64,000 nt of DNA. Source: Sorghum bicolor. Its lineage: Eukaryota; Streptophyta; Magnoliopsida; Poales; Poaceae. The stretch is from NCBI RefSeq assembly GCF_000003195.3, contig NC_012871.2:45192378-45256377 (forward strand). The letters run 5' to 3'. The notes under the pieces were generated by a model. That model saw only the letters and a program-made list of their open reading frames with translations, did not search any database and had not been told where the DNA came from. Positions 11,449 to 22,137 of the stretch are shown piece by piece (positions within the stretch are counted from its first letter, which is position 1; every line of letters starts with the position of its first letter). The position numbers and the translations under genes were made by a program.

Positions 11449-13221
11449 ATGAATAGAAGACATCTTCCAGGGAATTTGGTTGAGGATCCTGAAGCATTAT
11501 TCAAGAAGACGAGAGCCAAGCTAAAGAAATCATCAACACTTCAGCAAGAAGCTTCATCCAATCAAGAAGATCACCGGAACTTGTCTTCAGAGTTCGAAGC
11601 CATGGCGAACAAATCGATCCGCGAGTTCTCAGCTCCCACTACGGACAACATCCGCACTGGACCTGCTGCAGAGATCGATGGCAACTTTGAGCTCAAGCCT
11701 GGACTTATCAACATGGTGCAATCCAACCAGTTCTGTGGGAAGGCACACGAAGATGCTAGTGCTCATTTACAACACTTCCTGGAGATTTGCAACACATTCA
11801 CCATAGCAGGAGTTTCCAAAGACGCTATACTACTTCGCCTCTTCCCATTCTCACTGTTAGGAAGAGCGAAGCAGTGGTTCTACGCTACAAAGGAGAAGAA
11901 TACTACGTGGGCACTCTGCTCAACAAACTTCGTGGCTAAGTTCTTTCCCATGGGCAAGACCAATGCTCTCCGTGGGAAGATTACAAGTTTTCAGCAACAA
12001 AATGATGAATCTGTTCTAGAAGCATGGGAGCGCTTTCAAGACTACATCCTAGAATGTCCCCATCATGGAATGGAGAGTTGGCTATTGATGCAGACATTTT
12101 ATCATGGGCTCGGCAACAGGGCTCGAGAGACCATGGATGCTGCAGCTGGAGGAGCATTCTTATCACTTACTATACCACAAGCCACAGCTCTTGAGGAGAA
12201 GATGGCGTCCAATCAAAGCTGGAATGAAGAGAGGACCCAGACACGCAAGAGAGGTGGAGGTATGCATCAGCTGAAGGAGGTAGACATGCTGTCTGCAAAG
12301 CTAGACCTGCTCATGAAGAAGCTCGATGATAGAGCTGGAGACAAGAAAGAAGTTATGCACATCTACGACTCTCACATGACTTGTGAGGAGTGTGGAGACA
12401 CTGGACACTTAGGCAACTACTGCCCTGAGATGCTTGAGGATGTGAACTACATCAACAACAACAACAATAACTACTACAACCGTCCTCAACAAAATCAAGG
12501 TTGGAATCAACAGAGGCCTAACTACTCAGGTAATTATCAAGGTAACAATTCTTACAACAACAATAGTAATTTTCCACCTTTGAGAGAGTTAGTGTCTAAT
12601 CAAGGAAAGCTAATGGATAACCTATCTAAGAAATTAGCATCAAATGATAAAATACTAGAAAATATAAATAATAGAATGGATAATTTTTCTACTGCCATCA
12701 AGAATCAAATTAGCTTTAATAAAATGATTGAATCTCAGTTAAATCAAATAGCTGCTGCTGTTCCTACTACTAACCCCGGTATACCATCACAACCGGAAGG
12801 ATTAGAATCTGCAAATCTTGTAGACATGTTTGATGCAGGTAATTGGAGTAACCCCGTCACTGAATTTTCTTCTGACCGTCTGCCGGTCAAGAGAGGCGAT
12901 CCAGGACGCCCCGTCATCCCGATCTCCATCGGCATGGTGGACGTTCCAGAAGCACTCTGTGACTTTGGCTCCAGTGTCAACATTATACCCAGGGTATTCT
13001 ATGAGAAATTCTTTACATATCCTTTATTAGAGACAACCATGTGTTTGCAGTTTGCAGATCAGATGATAACTTTTCCAAAAGGAATAGTGAAGGACCTTTG
13101 TGTCCGAGTTGGTACCTTATATGCCCCAGCAGACTTCGTAGTGGTAGAGACCGGAAATGATGAGAGAGCACCTATCATCCTAGGGTGGCCATTCTTGAAC
13201 ACCACGGGAGCTATCATCTAA
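11449..13221 (+). CDS. gag: N1 Gag with first protease-like domain
   Basis: The 590-residue ORF has an Athila-type Gag core at about residues 80-260, with conserved Phe-Pro-Phe-Ser and Gln-Trp-Phe motifs. A CCHC zinc knuckle with the C-x2-C-x4-H-x4-C spacing is at about 312-325. An Asn/Gln-rich low-complexity linker follows, then a retropepsin-like domain around residue 505. That domain has Asp-Phe-Gly-Ser in place of Asp-Thr/Ser-Gly and may be inactive. The ORF ends at TAA 13219-13221 inside a conserved stretch; the frame stays open beyond it into a second protease-like domain. The stop is probably a point mutation, though read-through cannot be excluded. Confidence 0.88.
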   Translation: MNRRHLPGNLVEDPEALFKKTRAKLKKSSTLQQEASSNQEDHRNLSSEFEAMANKSIREFSAPTTDNIRTGPAAEIDGNFELKPGLINMVQSNQFCGKAHEDASAHLQHFLEICNTFTIAGVSKDAILLRLFPFSLLGRAKQWFYATKEKNTTWALCSTNFVAKFFPMGKTNALRGKITSFQQQNDESVLEAWERFQDYILECPHHGMESWLLMQTFYHGLGNRARETMDAAAGGAFLSLTIPQATALEEKMASNQSWNEERTQTRKRGGGMHQLKEVDMLSAKLDLLMKKLDDRAGDKKEVMHIYDSHMTCEECGDTGHLGNYCPEMLEDVNYINNNNNNYYNRPQQNQGWNQQRPNYSGNYQGNNSYNNNSNFPPLRELVSNQGKLMDNLSKKLASNDKILENINNRMDNFSTAIKNQISFNKMIESQLNQIAAAVPTTNPGIPSQPEGLESANLVDMFDAGNWSNPVTEFSSDRLPVKRGDPGRPVIPISIGMVDVPEALCDFGSSVNIIPRVFYEKFFTYPLLETTMCLQFADQMITFPKGIVKDLCVRVGTLYAPADFVVVETGNDERAPIILGWPFLNTTGAII

Positions 13222-14013
13222 GCCAGTGCTGCCAAGATCAGTTTTTACGTCAAAGGGAAGAAGGAGACATTTTTCTTCAAGAACAAGACTACACAAATTC
13301 CAGATCAATCCAGACGTAAATCAAGGAAGAGGACCAACAGGAGAAACTGGAACAAGCAAGTGTGGACCGAGTCAGCTAAGATGGTCACTGTAGTTCATGG
13401 AGGCCAAGATCACCAACTTAAGTCACCGCTTTTAACCAAGAAGGACGACCCAGGAATGCCAAGCATCTACTGCTCCATAAATGGATACAACTTCTACAAG
13501 ACAATTTGCGACACCGGATCAGGCGTCAACATAATGGCCGCAGTCACCTATCGGCTCTTGTTCGGGGCCATGCCACTAAGACCAACATACATTCAGCTCC
13601 AGATGGCAGATCAGACATTTCGAGAAGTTCAAGGAATAGTATCTGATGTCCCAGTCAAAATAGACGATCACTTTGTCTACACAGACTTTCAAGTTGTTGA
13701 CATGGGAGAAGATGAGTATGATCCACCCATCATCCTTAGAAGACCGTTCCTCAGCACCGTTAAAGCAATTATCTACATTGGAACCGGAGAAGTCCATATG
13801 CACTTCCCCTCAGAGAAGGTACGCCGTTATTTTACTGACCCTAACTATATCGTTGAAGAATCTAAGCAGGTCAGAAAGAGACGCAACCGCAACCAGAGGA
13901 GGCAGATCATCAAGGACGGATGGGCAGACTATGAAGGAGAAGTTGTAAGGTCAGAAGACATAGAGTTTAAACAGAATTATCCTGAGGAGATTGAAGCACC
14001 GAGTCAGGTATGA
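13222..14013 (+). pseudogene. N1 second protease-like domain, downstream of an in-frame stop
   Basis: This is the same frame as the Gag ORF, open for 263 codons after the TAA. It first completes the end of the first protease domain. A second, complete retropepsin-like domain follows with an intact Asp-Thr-Gly at 13510-13518 and a C-terminal Pro-Ile-Ile-Leu motif. A basic tail rich in Arg and Asn comes next. Two protease-like domains in tandem are unusual; one Pol-less explanation is that N1 arose by fusion of two gag-protease ends or by internal duplication. Translation would need read-through or an internal start. Confidence 0.75.
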
Positions 14014-16258
14014 AAAATGAAGATAACTATACATGAAGAGGAGGCGCTGCCGGAAGTACCGACTACGCCACCCAACGAACCTCAGGACGATTAAGAAAAT
14101 AGAGAGTCCCGTTCGGAGGACTTAAAAACACCGAACGCCCTGCCAAGAGGTAAACTTGGTAGTTATCCTTTCCCTTTCAATTATTTCAAATAGTTTACTT
14201 AGTTAATCATGTTCGTATTATCCTAAAAAAAAGAAAATAAAAATGTGAAAAAACAGTAAGCCCCATGTGAGTAGACGAGTGGCATAAAACCCATAAGTAC
14301 ATTCACTGTGGTGGCATAAAAATAAAATAAATATTTTTTCTGCTCTATAAAAATAAAAATATAAAAAAACAGGGAGTAATATTTATTAAGGAGTCTCAAG
14401 ATAATAAAGGCTAGATATTTATGCTAACACTTAATCAGTTCCACAAGCTTTGTTGTCTATTTGAGCTCCACAGAATTTAAGAATCAAGAAGACTAGCAGA
14501 CGGAGGACATTCTAATCGCTGTCAGAATGCTGTTGACTTTTAAATACACCTTTGCCACCTGCTAGCTACATCAAGAGAAATTACGTCAAAATTCAGCTTG
14601 GGGGAGAGCACCCCTATTTATCTCGATAAGTATTTCTATCTATCTTTATACTTATATTATTTTAGAATATAAATACACATAAACTATGGAAAACCAAATA
14701 AAGAGTTTGTGCTTATATATATATGTCTTTTGCTTAGTGTGTTTAATAAATAAATAAAGTGGCTATGCTAATCTGTATCTAAATAAAACTTAAGCATGGA
14801 TATGATAAATAGTTGTTCTGCCTAATTTGCAAATTTTAAGTTCTCTCTCAAGTTTAGATATAACTGTTATAATTTAAAGCTTACCCTAGACCTAAACTTG
14901 TGGGATGAAAACTTGATCTGAAGTCTAAGTTGTTAACGGATACGATATGGGAAGGTTGAGCTGCTGTTTATCTGTTCCTAGAGATGCTAGAATTCTGGAG
15001 AATTTTATTTTTGAAAATCTTTAAAATGTTGCATGATGAGTTCCTGTATGATGAGAGTTTAAATTCCTACCACAACCATATATACATGCTTGCTAGACTT
15101 TGAGCCACACATTTATTATTTACTGCTTATGAGCATTAAGTGTGGTCAAGCTGTGTAGACCCTTAGGAACTTGTCATGTGGTTAAATCAAGATTTCACTT
15201 GCACGTTCACTCATATATGCTACTTCTACTCCGGAAGTACCATCCACATATATCCACCCATTCCATCTCCAGAATCACCCAAAAATATTCTGCTCCTAAT
15301 CCGGGAGAGAATAACAAAAAATATTTCTGTTTTCTCCTTGTGAAATAAATGCTCAAGTTATCTTGTTACTACCACTTGCTATATTATCTCAAGAGATGAA
15401 CGCTCTAAAAAAAAATACGAGGAAATAAAAAGGAGCAAGTGCTCGGAACCTCGAAAGAAAAGAAAGAGTGAGACGAGAGGTAAAAATGGACAAGTGTCCG
15501 ACAGTAGAATTAGGGGTACAAGATACCCACCTGAGAGACAAGAAAAATATAGAGCATCTTATTCTCATCATAAAGTTTCAAAAGCAAGAAAGGTATGTAT
15601 CCCCTCAAAAGAGAAAAGTAGAATTAGACTTCCACCACCATTGTTTCCACCATTGTTATCGCCATCATCACCATACACCATTCATTCGCCACACATACAC
15701 ATCTTGATTTGCCTTATTGATTTGTTTCTTTGGATCCATGGTTTGACTATGCAATAAATGTCTTGTAAGTATGTATACTTTATCTCCCACCTATGAGCTC
15801 CAGATATTAAAGCCTTATTAGAGTAGGATGAGAGAGAAGGCAATGTCACTATGCCTCATACCACAAATACTACATATCTTGAGAGAAGGCATATACCATC
15901 ACTGCCTTGGTAAGGATCCAAAAATACCACAAAAGAGAGACCTGAGAGAGTCATACAAGGAATCTCTGAGTTTTATTTGAAAATCTGCAAAAACCCCAGA
16001 GCTATAGCTGATCAAGAATAAGAGACATGGCACTTGGCTAGACTGTTCTATCTTTTAACCACTCAAGACAGAAGTGACGGTTACAAGTCCCAAGGTGAAG
16101 GTAAAGTAAGTAAGTTTTAAGTCTTGACAGTTTACTCTAACTCAGAGATGAGATCTTATTTAAAAGCATGTGTACCGTCAAATTTTTAAAGATATTGCAA
16201 CAACTTATGATCCATAGCTGAGTCTATCCTTGCTCAGGGACGAGCAAGAGGTAAGCTT
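14014..16258 (+). other. N1 non-coding interior in place of pol
   Basis: No RT, RNase H or integrase motif is seen in any frame. The first 400 bases are A-rich (runs of AAAATAAAA). The motif GCTTGGGGGAG appears at about 14600 and again at the 3' polypurine tract, bounding about 1.7 kb. ORFs at 15142-15757 are short, low-complexity and unlike known proteins. Confidence 0.6.
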
Positions 16259-16265
16259 GGGGGAG
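16259..16265 (+). other. N1 polypurine tract
   Basis: GGGGGAG, in the context AAGCTTGGGGGAG, lies two bases before the start of the 3' LTR, the position expected for the plus-strand primer. Confidence 0.8.
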
Positions 16266-16267
16266 TT

Positions 16268-17922
16268 TGTTGACGGTCCTTAAGTATCAAATTTAATTAT
16301 CAAATAAATAAAGAAAAGGATCCAAATGAAATCAAGATCTAGACTTAGGGTTTTATCTGACAGAATTCCACGAGTTTTGGTGTTTGTCTATTTCTGCAGG
16401 GGGTTATCAGGAAATATGGAAGAAAGGCCCACATGTCGGGATTACGTAAAGATATTAACGTGCTGCGCAATTATCTTACATCTAGAAGACTCCAGAAGCC
16501 ACGAGACCGAAGGGGAGGCGAAACGGGGCTAGAGGTAGGGCGCCCGCCCTGTCCTACTGGGCGCCCGCCCCCTCCAGGAGTCCAATCAGGACTCTGCTTT
16601 GCGGGAGATCTCCACCGACCTAAAGGATGAATCTAAACCATACAATCTATGTCGGTTTGATCCAAGGGCCCATATTCACTTGAAGGGACTATAAAACCAG
16701 ACCCCCTGGCCCCTGGAGGAGAGAGCCTCTCAACCCTAATTCATTGTTCCATCAAGGGAGAAGAAGCCTCTGATCAAGATTAGAGCCACCACATCAATTA
16801 GATATCTAGATTAGCATAGCTACATAGGATTAGATCTAGAAGGAGTCAATCTTCGATTGGTTTCCGGATCTGTCAAGAGGATTCTTGGTAATTCTCTAAT
16901 TGTGCTTCTAATTACTTTCTAATTATCTTTGTTCTTCAATATTATGAATATGACTTTGTTCTACTTCAATATATTGCTTATGACTTTGCTCTACTTGCTT
17001 ATATTCAAGATTATATTGTTCTTAGTTTATCATAGTTATGTACTTGGCTTAGTTAGATTCGATCTATATACATGCTTAGGATCGTATAGCGTTTATCCAT
17101 CGGATCCATGGGTAAATGATAGATATTGTGTAGGCGTGGTGCTTATACCGTATTTATCTGCGATTGTACCCAATATGCCAGATCGTGGGGTGGTTCGTGA
17201 TAGTGACAGCTTCATTGATTCTTATATAGTCCCCCTCTCATGTATTGGGCTGGCAGAGCAACATTATTACAGGGGAGTGATTGCTATGTTTCTCATATTC
17301 CTTGCTAATATCACTATGCATGGGCGTAGTCTTGTCTCACAATGATTGCTAAGTATGCTTGCACTAACTATGATAATGCTAGACTATATAGTTAAGAATA
17401 ACTTAGGGAATATTCTTGTAGTTCGTTCTAATACCATGCTAATGACTTTCTAGAGTATCTAATTGAGGTGCTTATCATATTTATTATGTGGCTAGATCAG
17501 ATTAGTTATCCTTGTCACTATTATTATTTCATATATCTTTTATGTGACACTTATCCCTGTATGATGAGTTAGATATAATGTTCTCAATTATACATGCAAT
17601 GATAGATGCTCAATCTCATATTCTATTCGGTAATCAATAGTGATGATTTCTAATCCCTTCCCAGTGGTAAAAATATAAATAACGATACCTGGAATACTTC
17701 CCGGTTAAAATGCTGCATCGGTATTAATCTGTGCGCTTGCAGATCCCATTCATTATTTATTTAGAAGAGCAATTGCATATTTCAATACCGCGTCTCTCAT
17801 GTCATGCTATTGATGACAACTTGGCTTAAGTGGTGTGAGGGATAGGTTTGGCATTTTTGGCACCGTTACTAGATTTAGAGAACTTAGTCTACTTTTAGTA
17901 ATGATGTTAAGAATACCCAACA
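16268..17922 (+). repeat. N1 3' LTR
   Basis: It has the same length (1655 bp) and ends as the 5' LTR, with a TATA box at 16690. About 20 differences are spread along it, with clusters at 16500-16560 and 17630-17650. Confidence 0.93.
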
Positions 17923-17940
17923 AAGCATACTGAGTTCATG

Positions 17941-18219
17941 GACACAAAGCCCCCACCTTTCAGAGAAGCTGAAGAACCCCTTCAAGCTGAAGAATGGCTG
18001 AACACGGTGGAACAAAAGTTCCGCTTACTTCGGTTGACTGAAGGTCTGAAGGCAGAGTATGCAGCTCACCAACTGCAAGGTCCGGCAGGCATCTGGTGGA
18101 ATCAGTACCGAGAAGCTCTTCCAGCCAACACAGTGCTTGACTAGAATCTTTTCCGTGAAGCTTTCAAGGGGCATTTCATTCCTCCTGGTGTTATGGAGAT
18201 GAAGCATACTGAGTTCATG
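17941..18219 (+). repeat. 279-bp gag tandem duplication, copy 2
   Basis: It begins directly after TTCATG at 17935-17940 and ends at the next TTCATG (18214-18219). It is identical to 29176-29454 of body B. The six-base microhomology at both ends suggests slippage, template switching or unequal exchange. Confidence 0.85.
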
Positions 18220-21200
18220 CAATTAACTCAGGGCAACATGACTTTGAAGGAGTATTTGCATGCTTTCAATCATTTGTCTAGGTATGCTCCTGAGTTTGTG
18301 AACACAGAGACGAAAAATATTGCTAGTTTCAAGCGGGGTTTGGGCCCCAAATTGCTGAAGACTATGGGCCACACTAAGTGTGCAACTTTCAATGAGTTTG
18401 TCAGTGATGCTTTCACTCAAGAGAACTATAACACTGTGTACACTGCGACCAAGACTCGCAAGAGGGCTTTTGAGGCCAGGACAGGGTCATCTCAGTCCAA
18501 GGCTCCAGTGGCAGCTAAGCCACCGTTCCGTGCTCCAACGCCGAACCAGCGGTACCGCCCTCCGGTGAAGAAGAATCAGGCGAAGACAGGTTTTCGCAAG
18601 GGGTACTCTATTGCTCTTCCTAGGGGCAACACGGGTCCCAACTATGCCAAGACTCCACTTGCCAACCGTCCGTGCTGGAACTGCAATCAGACCGGGCATT
18701 GGCAGAGCAACTGTCCTTACCCGCCAAAAAAGGGCAACCAAGGGAACGTCCGTCAGGGGCGTGTTCACTACACGATTGTGGAAGCAATCCCTGCTGGTGA
18801 GGTAGCCACGGCTGGTAAGTTTCTGGTTAATCAACATGATGCACTCGTGCTTTTTGATTCTGGAGCATCGCATTCTTTTGTGAGTTCTGAATTTGTGTCT
18901 AAGCATAACATCAAGGCCATTACACTTGATAAGGGCAGTTATTGTATTAGTGCTGCGGGAAATGATATTTCCACCAATCAAGTGGTCTTGGGGGCAACTC
19001 TGGAAATAAGAAGCCATCAGTTTCTTGCTGATTTGGTTGTTCTACCCGGTGTGGGCATAGATGTAATTCTGGGGATGAAGTGGATGAGTGGCAATGGAGT
19101 TCTTATCGACACCACCACTCGTGTAGTGATGTTGAAAGACCCAAACACCAAGGAGGCATTTCTAGTGCAACTCCCTCATGATATTCAAATCCGTAGCACT
19201 GTGAATGTAGTTACATCTAAGGCTATTCAGGATATTCCGGTGGTGTGTGAGTTTCCGGATGTTTTTCCTGATGATCTACACGGGCTTCCTCCGGATCGGG
19301 ATGTGGAGTTCAAGATTGAATTGATTCCAGGTACCGCTCCTATCTCTAGAAGACCTTATAGAATGCCACCCAATGAATTAGCTGAGCTTAAGACCCAACT
19401 AAATGAGTTGTTGAAGAAGGGTCTTATTTGTCCTAGTTCTTCTCCTTGGGGTTGTCCGGCTATCTTTGTGAAGAAGAAGGATCAATCTTTGCGTATGTGT
19501 GTGGACTATCGTCCCCTAAATGCGGTGACTATCAAGAACAAATACCCTCTTCCTCGCATTGATATCTTGTTTGATCAGTTGTCTAAAGCTAAGGTATTCT
19601 CCAAGATTGATTTACGATCTGGGTACCATCAGATCAAGATCCGTCCTGAAGATGTACCTAAGACGGCTTTCTCGACGAGGTATGGGCTGTATGAGTACCT
19701 TGTCATGTCATTCGGTCTTACGAATGCACCTGCTCACTTCATGTATCTCATGAATTCAGTATTCATGCCCGAATTGGACAAGTTTGTGGTGGTCTTCATT
19801 GATGATATCTTGGTATATTCCTGCAATGAAGAGGAGCATGCAGAGCATCTGCGTATAGTGTTGTCGCGTTTGCGCGAACATCAGCTTTATGCCAAGTTTA
19901 GCAAATGCGAGTTTTGGCTGAAGAAAGTACCTTTCTTGGGCCATGTCTTATCTGAAGAAGGCATATCGGTGGATCCGGCTAAGGTGCAAGAAGTGCTGGA
20001 TTGGAAAGTTCCAACTTTGGTACATGAGGTTCGGAGTTTTCTCGGTCTTGCTGGATATTACCGTCGATTCATTCCGGAATTCTCCAAAATATCCAAGCTA
20101 ATGACTCGTCTACTTCAGAAGGATGAGAAGTTTGTGTGGACACCTGAGTGTGAAGAGGCATTCCACAAGTTGAGGACATTGCTGACATCAGCTCCTGTCC
20201 TTGCTCAACCTGATATCGAAAAGCCCTTCGATGTCTTTTGTGACGCGTCAGGCATTGGTTTAGGCTGTGTGTTAATGCAGGAAGGTCACGTTATCGCGTA
20301 TGCCTCACGCCAACTTCGAAAACATGGGGTCAATTACCCTACTCATGACTTAGAATTGGCAGCAGTTGTTCATGCTTTAAAAATCTGGAGGCATTATCTG
20401 CTGGGTAATCTGTGTAATATCTACACCGATCATAAGAGCCTCAAGTATATCTTCACTCAACCTGAACTGAACTTGCGACAGCGAAGGTGGCTTGAGTTGA
20501 TTAAAGATTATAATCTACAAGTGCACTATCATCCGGGCAAGGCAAACGTGGTGGCGGATGCCTTGAGTCGGAAAGCGCACTGTCATTCAACCCAAGTGGA
20601 AGATCCGTTGTTGTCACATCTTATGCATCCACTTGTGCTCAACCAGATTTCTCTGGAAAGTACCATTCGCAATCGAGTCATCGAATTGCAGCAGACAGAT
20701 TTAGGCATCCACCATATAAAGAGGAAAATGAAGGAAGAAGAAACCAAGCATTTTCGAGTCGATGAGAACGGAATCCTTTGGTTCAAGGATCGACTTGTGG
20801 TCCCAAAAGACCGTGAGCTGCGAAATCAGATCTTATCTGAGGCTCATTCATCCAAATTGTCTATCCATCCTGGTAGTAGCAAGATGTATCAGGATTTAAA
20901 ACCTTTGTTTTGGTGGACAAAGATGAAAAAGGAGATTGCTGCTTTTGTCGCTCGCTGTGACAATTGTTGTCGTGTGAAGGCTGTTCACATGAAAGCTGGT
21001 CTGCTTCAACCCTTGTCAATCCCTGGTTGGAAATGGGAAGAAGTCAGCATGGATTTCATCAGTGGACTCCCAACTTCTGTTAAGGGTTACGACTCCATCT
21101 GGGTGATTGTAGATCGTTTGACCAAGGTTGCTCGATTTATTCCAGTCCGAACTGACTATCGTCCACATCAGTATGCGGAGTTGTATTTCGAGCACATTGT

Positions 21201-22124
21201 TCGTCAGTATGGTGTGCCTCGAACAATCATATCAGATCGTGGACCATAGTTCACTGCTCGTTTTTGGGAATATCTGCATGAGCAAATTGGTACTCATTTA
21301 GTCCGCAGCTCTGCTTATCATCCCCAAACAGTTGGACAAACTGAATGAGTTAACCAAATCCTTGAAGACATGTTGAGGGCATGTGCTCTCTCTTCAAAAG
21401 GTTCTTGGGTTAAGTGGTTGCCATTAGCTGAGTTCTCCTACAACAATAGTTGTCAGGAGAGTATCAAGATGGCTCCATTTGAAGCCTTGTATGGTCGAAA
21501 GTGTCGAACCCCGTTGAATTGGGTAGAAGCCGGAGAGCGAAGGTATTATGGCATCGATTTCATGAACGAAGCAGAGCAGAAAGTGTGTACTATCCAGCAA
21601 CATCTGGAAGCTGCTCAAGCTCGTCAGAAAAGTTATGCCGACAAGAGAAGGAAGCCGATTGAGTTTTCAGTTGGTGACCATGTGTACATCAAGGTGTCTC
21701 CGATGAAGGGTGTACAAAGGTTCGGAGTCAAGCGAAAGCTTGCACCTCGTTATGTGGGACCTTATCGGATTCTCGAAAAGAAAGGGAATGTGGCATACAA
21801 AGTTCAACTCCTAGTTGCGCTTCGAGCTATTTTTCCTGTCTTCCACGTATCACAATTGAAGAAGTGCCTTCGTGTACCGGAGGAACGAGTGGAAGTTCGA
21901 GATATCAAGTTGAAGTCTGACCTGGTGTACGAGGAGAAACCCGTAGCGATTCTTGATCGCAAGGAACGGGAGATGCGTAATCATGTGGTTAAGCTCTACA
22001 AGGTGTTGTGGAGCAACCACGGGGAAGAAGATGCCACTTGGGAGACGGAGAATTATTTAAAAGAAGTTTACAAAACATTCTTCGAAAATCAGTATGCTTT
22101 CAAATCTCGGGACGAGATTTTTGT

Positions 22125-22136
22125 AAGGGGGGAGGG
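22125..22136 (+). other. Body A polypurine tract
   Basis: AAGGGGGGAGGG lies one base before LTR 2. Body B has the equivalent tract at 45693-45703 with one G fewer. Confidence 0.8.
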
Positions 22137-22137
22137 C

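Larger units (their letters stand above)
9634..17922 (+). mobile_element. N1: non-autonomous Athila-type element (gag-protease only)
   Basis: N1 has two 1655-bp LTRs starting TGTTGACGG and ending CCCAACA. A primer-binding site fits plant tRNA-Asp, a polypurine tract is present, and AAGCA duplications flank it. Its only coding capacity is an Athila-like Gag followed by two protease-like domains (11449-14013). Reverse transcriptase, RNase H and integrase are absent, and the remaining 2.2 kb is non-coding. It must depend on another element's Pol. Its LTRs differ at about 20 sites by eye (1.2%). Confidence 0.92.

Noticed and set aside
15142..15757. Short ORFs in the N1 interior, one His-rich
   Set aside because: The His-rich stretch comes from CACCAT-type low-complexity DNA. 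The frames overlap on both strands and no domain is recognised.
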